From positions 10,409,860 to 10,473,859 of the forward strand of contig NC_049997.1 in assembly GCF_000003815.2 (NCBI RefSeq): DNA of 64,000 nucleotides, in the 5' to 3' direction. Made by a program: the position numbers and the translations under genes. Under the pieces are notes generated by a model. It was not told the origin of the DNA. It ran no database searches and was given only the letters and a program-made list of their open reading frames with translations. Of this stretch, positions 20,794-33,800 are shown piece by piece. Position 1 is the stretch's first letter. Each line of letters starts with the position of its first letter. The DNA comes from Branchiostoma floridae. Its lineage: Eukaryota; Chordata; Leptocardii; Amphioxiformes; Branchiostomatidae.

Positions 20794-22157
20794 AAACATT
20801 GGGGACATACATGATACATGTGACAATGTACGGCGAAAAACACCATTGAAAAAAGAGACTTCTCGAATTCTGGTGATCGCTATATTTGGACATGCAGCGT
20901 CTGACTTTTTTTGAAAGACAAAGAGTCCGCTTCGTCTACAATATAAGATGGATGTATATGTATGTGATGTATCATAACACAAAGTCGAATAATACTTGTG
21001 TATTTTTAAATTGTTTATTTTCCCCACAAACGTATACATTGCAATACAAGAATTAATAAATCGTGTGGCAAATAACACAATTTCTCCTACGCTGAAAATT
21101 TTAAACTGCCTGAAATCTAGTTTTTCTAACATGCTATCATTCACCATCAACTCCTTTTGTCCACTGAATGCTAGATAAGTACTCGATAAGACGTTGCCCC
21201 TCAATATTTTTGCTAACTAGATTTCCATAATGCCAGCTACATTGCACCAATATAAATAGATTCTTGTAAAGTCTTTTGTTTTCTTCCAAACATGGTTGGC
21301 AAGGGTTTGTATGAAATTGTATCCATAACTGTCATTAGAACTATTATTAGATAGGTCATAAATAACTGCCGAGAACTTTTGTAGTATATTGTTTAGGTCT
21401 GTCATCTAAAAATGACTATTGAATGTATTGTCATTTGAACGAACTCTAATGTACACTGCATAGATCACCTAAAGAGATATTCCTCATTTGACAAAGATAA
21501 TGATTGTAATAATACATGATGTAGAATTAATTCACACCTAATAGATCAAAGATGGACCTAAATATGGATTCTTAAGATAAGTAATACACATGTTCCGTTA
21601 GTTTTTGTCTTTCACAAATACATCTTATTTAATCGAAGCGACAATAAATAAATATAAACCTCATATTATAACATCTCACCTCATGCACGAACCTCTCCTT
21701 TATAAACAGAATTAGCTTTAAAATCATCATTAATGCAAAGAATTCCAAACCCAATTTCACAACGATGAGGTTTTTAAAATCGATGCAATATATACATACA
21801 ATTATTGATAAACAAAAGAAAGTGGTCACTGAGTCTCACAATAATAAAACTGACTCATAAAACTGACTCATTGAGGCTTGTATTGGAGTTATGATCAATA
21901 TGACAAAGCTATTTTAGAATGTTAAAATCCACTGACCACGTACATGTACAATGATTGATTTTTGCATAGTCCATGAAAGTAAATATTTCATAAGAGCACC
22001 AGAAAACTGACATCGTAGCTACTGAATCTGTCCTATTGTTACGAAATGATACGAAATTCGACTTCTGTTTCATTGGATGCTTTGTAAGATACGTATGAGG
22101 ATAATGTGATATGATTTGCCTTTTACAAGACTCCCATACTCAAACAATCACGGAGAC
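20794..22157. other. AT-rich intergenic DNA between genes P and M
   Basis: No exon is supported. TTTATT at 21014-21019 would be a poly(A) signal on the minus strand but is 1.5 kb beyond the gene M stop. Longer minus-strand frames (20773-21204, 21217-21405) carry no recognisable motif. Confidence 0.4.
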
Positions 22158-22467
22158 ATATAGTAAGGTTCGTTGAGCCCGGCCAAGGAGTACTTACTTC
22201 CAACGTTTCGGTGTCTATCAGACACCATCATCAGGGTAAAATGACTGCAAACTACTTCTTGCTGCTACTTATAGCCGATGTAGGTGGCGCTGCAGCAGCA
22301 AGAATGCCGTCCCAAACGTGGCTCAGCTTGCATCACCCCTTGTCTCTGTTCATGACTGGAGCTGATGTCTGATCCAAACTGCTTCTTTAATCCGGCGTGT
22401 TCTTCTGTTTTTCTCTCTGTCGATGACTCTTGCCCCCTTAGTTGTGCTTAAAGAACCTTACTATATG
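22158..22467 (-). mobile_element. Small element with hammerhead-ribozyme-like core
   Basis: Short inverted ends ATAGTAAGGTTC and GAACCTTACTAT bound 310 bases. On the minus strand 22201-22235 reads CTGATGA, a seven-base stem GGTGTCT/AGACACC with loop GAT, then GAAAC: the catalytic-core layout of hammerhead ribozymes. Such motifs are known from Penelope-like retroelements of animals. The expected UH cleavage position is not clear here, so activity is doubtful. Confidence 0.55.
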
Positions 22468-22575
22468 AATAATTGCCAACCTGATGAAGTTATTTACGAA
22501 TCATGAAAGACGTGTAAACAATTGTTACAGCACCGCAGCTTGTTGACACGGAAATGTGTGACGTCATCTGTGACG

Positions 22576-22668
22576 TCACTGCTTGCACCACCCTTTGAAG
22601 TAGTCCTCCTCCATGTGACACCTGGCGTTATACTGCTGGCAGTCCGACTCGGCGTAGCAGTCACGTCC
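22576..22668 (-). CDS. Gene M last exon M25, module and stop
   Basis: Thirty residues then TGA. RDCYAESDC starts the module, C-x6-C and C-x10-C (FKGWC) follow, and the protein ends only two residues later (KQ). The acceptor CCTGTCTAG follows a pyrimidine-rich tract. Confidence 0.9.
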   Translation of the reverse strand, partial: GRDCYAESDCQQYNARCHMEEDYFKGWCKQ

Positions 22669-25600
22669 CTAGACAGGTAAGGAAAACCGAGATTTATGCA
22701 AACCTTTAACATGTAATGTTAACAGAGTTTCATGCAATATTGTAACTAAGGTTAACCAAGATTCATGCAGAATCTGTAAGTTAGGTAATTAATAAAAGTT
22801 TAAGTAAAGTTGGGCGAGAGTCATACAAAATTGGAGAAAAAGCCAGTTGTCTCTTGATTGTTGAATTTGAAGTTTACTTTTTTCTTGTTAAGATTTTATC
22901 GTGTTCTATTTTTTTTATTAAGCTTTCAAAGGAAAATGATAAATACAATTAGTGAACTCAAAAAACGAAAAAAACAAACATACAGCAATGAAAAAAATTA
23001 AGAAAATATAAGTCATCTGCGCAGAAATTTCAAATATAACAGAGCAATGTGGTAATAACAACAGAAAGTCTGATGTAGTAAAACGTGTGGAAACTATGTA
23101 ATTGCTGTAAGCAATAAGCTTATGCTTTAACTTAACTTTAGGTACATTTTATCCAACCACAACAGACCGTATATAACTTACGATGCAGTAGCCCTTGCGT
23201 CCTTGGTTACAGATGTCAAACGAGCAGTACTCGTACGCTGGGCAGTCGTCGTACACATTGCACTCCCTAAAGGTTCCAAATCCGGTCCCTTCGAGTTCAG
23301 ACAGAGATATCGCGCAGCCAGTCTGCGAAATGTAAAAAAAGTACACATGTAAGAATTAATGACTACTAAGTGGCATCGAATGGTTGAGTGTCTAGACTAG
23401 CGGATATAATATCAAGGGGTCAAGAGTTTGAGTTCCAGTATTCCTGGCTAGGCGTTTTATACTTATAGTGACTTCGGGAAACGCAAGATACACAACGTTC
23501 CTCACCCCACCTAGTTGTACCTTGTTGCGAAAAAACTTGCCTTGTTGCGAACTGACGGTTGCGAACTGACATTGTTGCGAAACAACCTGTTAACGTTATG
23601 GTTAGTACAAATGGGTACCTGACTTCGACTCCAATATCGTGCCTTGGACACAGTGTATAACAACCTACTGCCCCTACGGCCTCAAAAGGGCTATGAAACT
23701 ACCTTTTTAAAAATGACTAGAACCACAGTTCAAATGTATAACAGCGGCTGATAGGGCAAGGTCCAAGGACATTATATAGGATCGATTGTATGACCTTGGT
23801 TTGGGTGATCTCCACTTCGCCAAAGAGTTCCAGCAAAGCTCCATACATGCATCTATTATCTATAGTGAAAGCATACTGTCTAACTCACCTGTGGGACTGG
23901 TTGCGGCTGTGGCTGTGGTTGCGGTTGAGGTTGCGGCTGAGGTTGTGGCTGAGGTTGTGGTTGAGGTTGGTATGGACTCTCTTCACAGACTCCAAACTGG
24001 CCATACAGAAGGTTGCAGCGTCCACCATTGCAGTCTCTGTCTTGGTAACAGATCTGTACAACAGACCAATCAAATGAATTGTTTATTACAATCCCTTGAC
24101 AAAAGTTCATTGTATAGCTTCTAACCGTTAACCTTTTTATTTTATAAGAAAGTTTATTGCAAATTCGTGCCCGTGTGCATGTACATTTTGTATCATGAAA
24201 GGCTACATACAGTGTATATTGATAAACTATCATAGGTCCCACTTACTTTTGAACGCCAAAATTAACATTACAGTTGTTAGTTTTAAGATCTAAGACGATG
24301 TCGATGCAAAGTTTATTCTACTGTAGTAGAATACAAAGCAACATGATGAAAGCTAACCCGCAGTCTAGATTTGGGCCATGAGAAATCACACCTGGACGAT
24401 CATCTGGGAGATGTACTGAACGCTGATCTCAAACCATTAAAACACAGTGCTTTTCCAGCAAATGATATCAGCTTTTTTTATCTTGTACTTTCGATCGCTC
24501 TTTAGATAAAATAGCGCTAGGACCTAACCGTTTATAAAACCTATAGATATCAAACTAAACTGACCACATCAGTTGGGAATGGCCCTCTCCTGCAGACGCC
24601 GTATGTTCCCGGCCCGATGAAGTCACAGAAGTTCCCCGGGTCGCAGTGTGAGTTCAGATAGCAGTATTTCGGCTGGAATGAACATCAAAAATCACGTCAA
24701 CCCTGTTTCCAAACAAAATTGTAATCAATCACATAAATACATAAAATCTATAGTCATCATCCTAGCATAGCGTGAACGATATGATGAAACAAGTGTGAGG
24801 ATGTACTGAGAGTTGAAGCGCTGTCGCTGAAGTTGAAGCAAACTTTTATCGGTTGTCAAGACTATTTCTTTTGTGAGTTTAGTCAACTGAGGTTTTCTTT
24901 GATATATAGCATATCTCTGTCACTGCTACGTTCATGCAGAATAACCAAAAAAACTAAAGTTATACACAGTTATGTAAGACCCTTACAACAAAATGGGTGA
25001 ACGTTGCTAACTTTCTTTCAATCTTACCAGTCCACAAGTTCCGTAAGGCTGACCGGGGACAATGTCGCACACACCTATGTCGAAGCAATCCTCATCACGA
25101 TTGCAATAGAAAACCTATCAAAACAACACCAATTGGTTACGTCTGATCCAGAAAACTCAACTGTTCCAAGAAAATTGAGGAAAAATCACAGGTATAATGC
25201 TTCGGTCACAATTGGAATAGGGGCCCGGGTAGTTTACTGGCTTTGTTTGCACTTTCCGTGGCCCTGCTGCTGTCCGGCCATATTTGGGCATGGCCGGGCT
25301 CCAAATTTAAAAACAAATCGGAATTAAAATCAACCCGGGACCCGGCGACAAACAAACGCAATGTCCTATAGGCCTAATAGCCAAAATGCCGAGAGGTACT
25401 TCCTTGGCAGTCTACCGGGACAAATCTGTGTCTTAAAAGCCCGACCGGGGCTGCAATCCCTACTAGTGGCGTCTCAGTTGTGACCGTAGCATAAGGAAAG
25501 TGGTGGACCTTAATTCACGAATGTTCTATGAATAGTGAAGACTGATATTACCGGCCCAGCACGAGTGCCTCTCTTGCAAATACCCGCCACACCGTAGCCA

Positions 25601-27774
25601 TTGACGATAGCTTCACAGAAGTGATCAGAGCCACAATCACGGTCTTCTGTGCAGAATTGGATCTACAGGGATGATTGAAAGAATTCAAGGCGAGAATCCC
25701 TAGCACTGAGACCTAAAAATGACCCTGTCATCACAGAGGACACCGGCGTAGTCCAGAGAGTAAGGATCCAATGACGATGATTATGATAACATGATTATGG
25801 CATAGCAATGATGATGATGTTGATATGATTATAGCATGACAATGATGACAATTATGAAGATGATAAGAATGATAAGAGCATGTGATAATGCGATTAACAC
25901 GATAACTTTAAGCAATGGTTGACAGCGGAGCGCAAAGCAGTTGTATCTTAAGATAACACAGCTGTATGAATTGTACATGTGCCACATCTTAAAGCTTAAC
26001 GTACATATATATTATCTATCTAAGAAAATGTCAGCTTTACAAAAGCATTTAAAAAGTGTTTCACCCCTCCAGGTCCTGTTGGTCTCTGGCCAGGTCTGCA
26101 GGTCCCGACCGCGAAAGGATTGTTGGGATCGCTGACGTCACAGTAGTTCCCGCGTCCGCAGTCCCGGTCGTTCATACAGCTTTGCCGCCGGGACTAGGGG
26201 TTGGAAATAGTTCGTGTTTTTAGTTCCGAGGTGATATCTTGTAATGTCACCATTTCTGTTCATGCAAATGAGATTTTTCTATTGATTCAATGGATGACAG
26301 TGAAAATTCCTGACCAGATACAACTGTTACATTCCAGTCCTGGGTTTCTGACTTCATCGACAACAACGTTTATTTCGTTACATGCCTATGGACCAAATTT
26401 GGACCCGGGCCAACTACGGGCACACGCCAACATGAACAAACAGGCAAACCCAAAACACTACCTCTGTTTTCACGGAGGTAATAAACTCTAACGGGAATAC
26501 AACTAGCAGAATTGAGCGATGAGTTGCGTTGCCTTCCGCCATTTTGTATGGTGAACCTTGATACGACAGATAGATGGACGAATAGCTTAAAAAACCCAGC
26601 AACGAAGCCTATATCCAGCTACTGTTGGGACTAATATAGTGGACGGAAATGATTGGTGTTCCACTGTTCCTACCGGATCAGGCTGTGGCGGCTGTGGTCG
26701 GATGTTCCCGGGTTCACACTCCCCGTACCCCAGGCTGGAGTGGAAGTTACATGTGTACCCGCTACCACAGTCTCTCTCCTCCAGACAGTACTTGGGCTGG
26801 GGAAACATGGTTTATTAATTTTAGAAAAGGTGGGGCTTTTCGTCTCCCTCTGCTTCCAAAAAAGAAGTCAAACCCAACCTGTTTAGAAATAGCCAACACT
26901 AGTATTAGAGTAGAATATTGTTCATGACTGTCCATTGACACTATGTTTATACCATGTACTTGCTATTAGCCCTCGGGCACGATCTTGCAAATAAACTTCT
27001 TCATTAATATTTGTTGACTTTGTCTTTGTTTGTGTCTGCGCGTCAACACGATAACTTAAGAAAATCAAGATTGGATAGTTTTGATAGTGCCTCATGTGGC
27101 GCGAGACTAACTGCAATTTGTATACCACTTAAAATACTAGATATTGTTGACAACATTTTCAGGAAATGAAGGGTACATGGGCTCAACATAGAATGAATGA
27201 TGTCAACATTTTCCTGCAGTTTCTTACGGAACGCGCCCATAAAAAGTACGTATTTTTAGATTGAAATAAATAAGAAGTCGAAACTCATGAATGAGAACTT
27301 ACCGGTCCTTGTGGCTGTGGTTGGGGTTGCGGTTGAGGTTGCGGCTGGGGTTGAGGCTGCACAATGCCCCCTGGCGGCGGTTGCACGCACTGCCCGTACC
27401 CTACAGCCGGGCGGGACTCGCACATCGTCCCTCGGGGACAGTCGGCGTCAGACGCGCACGACTGAGTAAGAAAAGTTCGTAAGGTGCGTTAGATTTTGTA
27501 TCACAGCTTCATCGATACGATTCAATCAATCAATCAATTACAGGCATCATAGTCTGATGCATAGTGGCTACAGACATGGAAAGTTCACGAGGGATCACCA
27601 GACAGATTCGATTCATTGTGTCAAAAACGCACAAAGGTAAATGTTATCAAACGAAATAACAGTTGCTGAAGAAGCAACGCATAAATCTAAACTTAAGCAT
27701 TTTTTACTTCCATGAAAAATGGAGGTATTGTTATTAATGTGTCTGTGTGTGTATGTGCGTGTGTGTCTGTACGT

Positions 27775-27826
<52 letters not shown>

Positions 27827-30800
27827 ATTTGGTTGTGTTTACGAGTATTTGTGGTCAGCATAACTTTTGGACCTTTGGACGGATTATGATGATATTTGGC
27901 ACGTGGATAAGGGTTGGGAAGACGAATTTCAAGGTCTATTTGTAGCCCCTGTTGTTTGACCTTGTTAATCGAGTGAAGAAACACAACATTCAAAATTAAA
28001 TTCCATGAAGTAAAAATCATATATGAGAGTAGTGAGAATACTGTAAATGCAGAAATGTTCGCGGTGGATTAATGTTCGCGGTTTTCGCGAATTTAAAACC
28101 ACCGCGAACATTTTTCTATTATGATATTAGATTGCAGTCTATGGTGTTACCGCGAACTTAAACCCACCGCGAAAAGTCCCTTTTCCCGCTACCGCGAAAT
28201 TAAATCCCCTCGAACTTAAATACATTTACAGTATGTGTCTGGTACATACTTCGGGTGTAGGTTGCCTGTCTATGCCGGGAACATTTCCGTAAATGCTCGG
28301 TTTGCAGGTTCCTGCGCCAGTAGCCGGGTCCACCACACAGTACTCCCCACTCCCACAGGAGGCGTCATTTACACAGCCCTGCAAGTATAAGCAGATGCAC
28401 TACCTATAGAAATGCTTAACAGGCATTGCACTATTGTTGTTGTTTTGCACCACTAGCAACAATGCTCCATGGAGAATACGTCGGACTGAATTTTACACCA
28501 TATATGCGCAAAGACAAATAAGGCGGTACACTTTTTGTTCATGTGCTATCTACATGTATTTGACTTTGTTGACATCTGTATCTTAATTTATGTATATGGT
28601 CTAACCGGTACCTCCATCCAACTTTGCAGGCACGAGGCGTGGCATCAGCTAGTTATATTACACTGAGCAACCTGTCACACCTAACCTTTGCACATCTATC
28701 TGCAAGCGTTACTGAAACCTGTCTAGTGAGGATCTCCCAACTGTTCTTGGTGCACGAGTTCTAGGGAAAAACAGCACTAAATGAACTTGTTAATCTTGGA
28801 TTTATAACTCTGGTACTTAAAAGGCGTTTCTTGTTCTTTTCTGAGCTGGCATTAGATACTAGTAGATGGTACGTCTGGTGCCTACATGACCGTGGTACTA
28901 CCTGAGGCGCCCGCTGTCCTCCGTGCTGAGGTACTCCGTCCACGCAGGTGCCCCTGCCACCCGCTCCCGGCTGGCACAGGCGCCCAGAGCCGCAGTCGTC
29001 ATCGCTATAGCAAGGCTGCAGGAGAGAGGCGCCGAAAGGCGAAGGAAGCAATAGAATCCCAATTGCCCAGCTCCCATGACTAGGTCGTAAGACCATTGCG
29101 ATTGGCTTTCGTTGTGTCCAATAATGCTTCAGTAGACAGACGATTCACATGTGAGAGAATTTCAGCATAAAACTAAATTCTTTTCTTGCCGACACCAATA
29201 CAATGTCCAATGTCCCTCTATCGCCACAACTTCTTTTATGGGACTGCTAAAATATGGAGCTATTTTTCTGGGAGTGCTTCCCAGATAAATACATCTCACA
29301 AGCCTTCAAAACCAATGTACGTCATAATTTCCTTACTTTTTCAACTTAAATCAGTGCATAGACGCCACCAAATCATGATTGCATTGAGCAACACCGTTAA
29401 ATAAGCTACTCTACTGTGCGCCCGTTTGCTTCAACAACTAGAGTTGTCTGCATTTTTCAAACAGGAGGCAATGCTACTTTTGTTTTAATGACGAGTACTG
29501 TAATGTCCTTATGATTGGCATTATGTAGTCACCACACTCGTCTTTCTATAGCTATCTGCAGACTTTTACTTGCAATTGTGCAGTTTGTCACCATGCGAAC
29601 TACAGCATGAGCTCTGCGATTTGAAGACAGGAGGAAGACATTTACTCCAACTAGATAAAACATACTGCTTACCGAAGCTGGCTGGCGTTCTCCCGAACCT
29701 TGCCGACAGGTCCCGAAGCCGTTGCCGCCAGACTGATCACAGTAAAACCCCGTGGGACATTCCTCAGGGCGGTAGCAGTATTGCTCCTGTAATGGGATAG
29801 GAAATACTCTTTTTGAATGAGTAAAAAATCAAACAGATTTGTCACAGTTCTACTACTTATTCATTCACTTTCATGAAAAAAGCTGACGAAGGGGCTTGGT
29901 AGATAGGACAGGATGTACACCAGGGATCGCCATCTACATAAAATCTACATAATTTTGGGGTATAATGGAGTAGGCTAATCATCAGTTTCGTTTTGTTCTA
30001 ATAGCAGAGCAGTCCTTGATATATTTGCCTATTTTTGCATTATGGAAGTTCTGACATCTAAATGTATATACAAATCTTACTTCTTACATCTTACATCTTC
30101 CCCAGGTAGGCTTTAGGGCCTGTCAGTTGAGAGCATCGTCTCTTCCACTCTTCCCGATCATGGAAGATCCCCTCCTCTTCCAGTCTAACTAGTCTGCCCA
30201 GTCTGTACTTTGTCAGTATCTCCTGTATGTTGTCCCTCCATCTCTTTCTGGGTCTACCTAAGGGACGCTTGCCCTTTGGTTTGTACTGGAGGGCTATCTT
30301 TGGAATTCTTCCCTCGTCCATTCTTTCAACATGTCCAAGCCATCTTAGGGCTGCTCTTTCTATGTCTTGTTCTATTGATGTTATGCCTAAGGTTTCTCTG
30401 AGGTACGTGTTTCTCAGTCTGTCAGCCCTCGTTTTGCCCAGCATGGTACGGACGACTTTCATTTCTGCGGCCTGTAGTCTACTGATGTCTTTCTTAGTTA
30501 GCACCCAAGACTCGCAACCATACAGAAGGACTGGTTTTAAGATGGTGTTGAAGATAGTTTTCTTCACTTCGTTGGAGACTAGTCTGTCTCTGAGAACTGG
30601 TTGGAGGGCAGCAGCTTGTCTGCTGAAGTTACTGATCCTCTCTGTGATCTCAGCTTTGTTTCCTGATTCTCGGGTTGTGACTGAGCCCAGGTACTTAGCC
30701 TGCTCAACCCTCCCAATAGTATCTCCATTCACTGTAATTTCTGCCTTGGGGGGGTTTCTGCCAAAGATCAGAACTTCTGTTTTGCCACTGGCTTTGTTCA

Positions 30801-33800
30801 TTTTCAGTCCTGCGTTAGTGAACTCATTGTCATATCTTTCTAGGGCCAGTTTTATTGCCTCTATGCTTCTTTCCCATTGGCAAATGTCATCTGCATATCC
30901 AAAAGTTTGAAAAATGTCAGTCTGTTCTTTGTTGACTTCTTGGAGGACGGTATCCAGATATGCAATGAAAAGTATTGGGGAGAGAACACTGCCCTGTTTA
31001 ACACCACTTTTGACATCAAACCACTTGTTGTGGGGATACCCGGTCATGACAGTGCAGGTGCATGGGTCATATGTGCTTTTGATTGCTTCTAGCAGTCTTC
31101 CTTTTATATCATACTTTGTGCTGAGAACATTCCAAAGGTTTTGACGTGGCACATAACATCTACAAATCTGTTTGTAGCATCAAGTTTCTTGAAATCTGTT
31201 GTGCTTGATTCGAGAAATATGAATAATTCATTGCATAAACTAACGTATCCAGAACATTCCATTATAAAGTGAAATTCATCTTCAATATGTTCTGGGCAGA
31301 ATGGACAGAACCTTTGGATATACTTACAGCGGGCGCGGGAGCAGGTGGATTTCCACTCCGACAGGTCCCCACTCCATACTGGTCCACGTCACAGTACTGT
31401 CCCTGGCCACAGTCGGGGTCATTGTAACAGAACTGTAATGTAAACATCAATTAAAGTTTGACCACTGTTCTACTAAAAAATAATGTTTAAGCCTTTACAG
31501 ATTGAGAGTAGACTGTCTGACATGTGCTAGGTTTCACGTTTTTTCGAGGACCGTCATTCTACTACACAAACCCTGATCCTTTTAAAAACATCCTTGAAGT
31601 ACATGTATGTCCAAGGTCTAAGGTCTAAAAGTGGCAAATTATAAACTTTGCGCATGCTTTGAGAGAGGTGCGCCTAAAGATCGAATTCCATGCATTATTC
31701 CATCCATATAACCAACCACCCCTCTCACCTTTGGTCACAACCATTGCCACAATTGTGGATATTCCGAAGCCCTGGCAAAACGTTCGTGTTAATGATGATG
31801 ATGGTGATGATTTATAAGTTATTTTCGGGGTAAACTTTGCGTGTTAAACCTACCCCGCTTGGTTGTGGTTGCGGTTGCGGTTGTGGCTGTACCGGTACCG
31901 GTTGAGGCTGAGGTGGACTCCCTTCCGTGCACACTCCATACCCAATTTCCTTGTCTTCTTTGCAGTACCTCCCAAATCCACATTCATTGTCGCTGTAGCA
32001 AAACTGTTGTTGCTGTAAAGAATGGATGAAAACGTTTATAAAGGATAGACGTTCAGGTGAACAATTTCTTAAGACAATTTCATCTCTTCAACTGAATGAT
32101 ATACATATATTTCCAGACTTTTGGAGTGACGTCCACCATTCTTTTTCAGCGACATTAGAATGAACTGGCAGAACAAATCTATCTTAGTACATCTAACATA
32201 AGACTGGTTGAGCATGACAAATCGCCAACTCATATGTATGAATGTACTGATGTTCATCATATAGAAGCTGAAGAAGAGTGATGGATGTCACCAAAAACGG
32301 GAGTAATCTGAATATCTTATCCAGTTTTCGTTATTTAACATGACTGTGCATGTCTACTATAACTTTGCACTTATAGCTATTCGTAAAACCTTACCAGCTG
32401 CAAAGGCCAAGCACTCTACAGACAAAACAGAACAAAGACATGGCATAAGCAAAAAGCCATGTGTAACTTCATGGTTGGTGAATAGAACCTACATTTATAC
32501 GGTTTAAAAACATATCCTGTTTCATGTTGTCAGTGGCTACGTACATGGGCTTTATCATGGTCATTATTGGACGGACGGAGGCTACATATGGGGTATATAG
32601 GAGAAGACTGAATAGGAATAAGTTGACCGAAGGCCCGAATCCTTTAGGGTTTGAGTGACGTTCGACTATGCCGCGTGCCAAAGTTGTCTACGTGAGAGCA
32701 CTACGAGGAGAGTTGACTGGAATGGTACTGCCAAGCCCGCTCACAGCGCGGTAGCGACACACTTGCTGTTAGCTGGTACCTTCTTATCCGTACTGAAGAT
32801 CCGCCACACATGGACTCCAGAGACGATCCTGTCTAGGTGGATGGAAGTGTTGAACTTCAAGAGCTTTTCGTTGATTCTTTTTATCCAGGTCATTGGGAAG
32901 GTTGGCGTAGAAGGTGCTGTCTGAAGAATTGTGCTTGTGTCTTTTGTATGAGTGGAGAAAGACTCAGTCAATCTCCTCACCAGTGCTGACTGTTCATTGA
33001 TTTGCGTGGGTACATCAGGTTGTTTCTCCATGGTAGGGGTTGAATGAGTAAGAGTACTTTGGGTAGTAAGTCTGGACAAGGCAGCTGGTGTATGGAATCT
33101 GTCTCCCTTCGGTTGAACAAGTTCGCCACGGTTCGTACTGCTCAATTGCCGGTTTGCCGTGGGCCTGTCTTTCTTAGGGATCCGTCGACGGCTTAGTCTA
33201 TGCTTTTCAGGACGACGAATCACAGTGCTTGTCTTATTTTTCCCTCGTTCATGAAGCCTCCCACGGTTAGGTCGCTTCCCTTTGGCTTTAGGTGGTTTTC
33301 GCTTGTTGGAATTTCTGCCCTTTGAACTTGGATGTTGATCTTCTGGTTTCACTTGATACTGCGATACATTTACTTTCTTACAAGTAGTGGGTTTTGATTC
33401 CACAGGATGCTGTGTGTTCGTCGATTTCGGTAGTTTTGTCCCCTCTGTCGTTGATTTTGTTTGGACGTGTAGAGTCAAGGTGTGATCTAGTGGAGGGGTG
33501 CTTTTTGGTGGTTCTTTTGGTCGTCGAAGGGGCATGGGAATTCTTGGTATTCTTTCCGTCTTCTCATTTTCTCTCGCTGACTTTGTAATTGGGAATTGAG
33601 TTGACCGTGCAGTTGTTGGCCAACGAAGCATCTCTAGTTTGCTGTCAGACTCTACTGTGTTTTTGGCTTTGTAATTCTCTGTCGGATGGAAAGACAATGT
33701 CGTATTTTGATCAGGTCCGATTGTCCCACTGCCTTTATAAACCTTTGTCATATTCGTCAGGTGTGGCAAAGTCGTGTTTTGGTTGTGTAGAATTCGTTTG

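Noticed and set aside
20773..21204. A 143-codon minus-strand frame between the two genes
   Set aside because: It overlaps the end of the 1.1-kb transposon and carries no motif.
27303..27461. CRISPR-like or satellite array in the GGTTGCGGTTGAGG-type repeats
   Set aside because: The repeats are codons for Pro-Gln in a spliced module exon; there are no unique spacers.
27613..28020. His/Thr-repeat protein frame
   Set aside because: Produced by the GT microsatellite; lies in an intron of gene M and has no other coding features.
30227..30910. A 227-codon plus-strand frame
   Set aside because: It is antisense to the LINE reverse transcriptase, whose motifs are clear on the minus strand.
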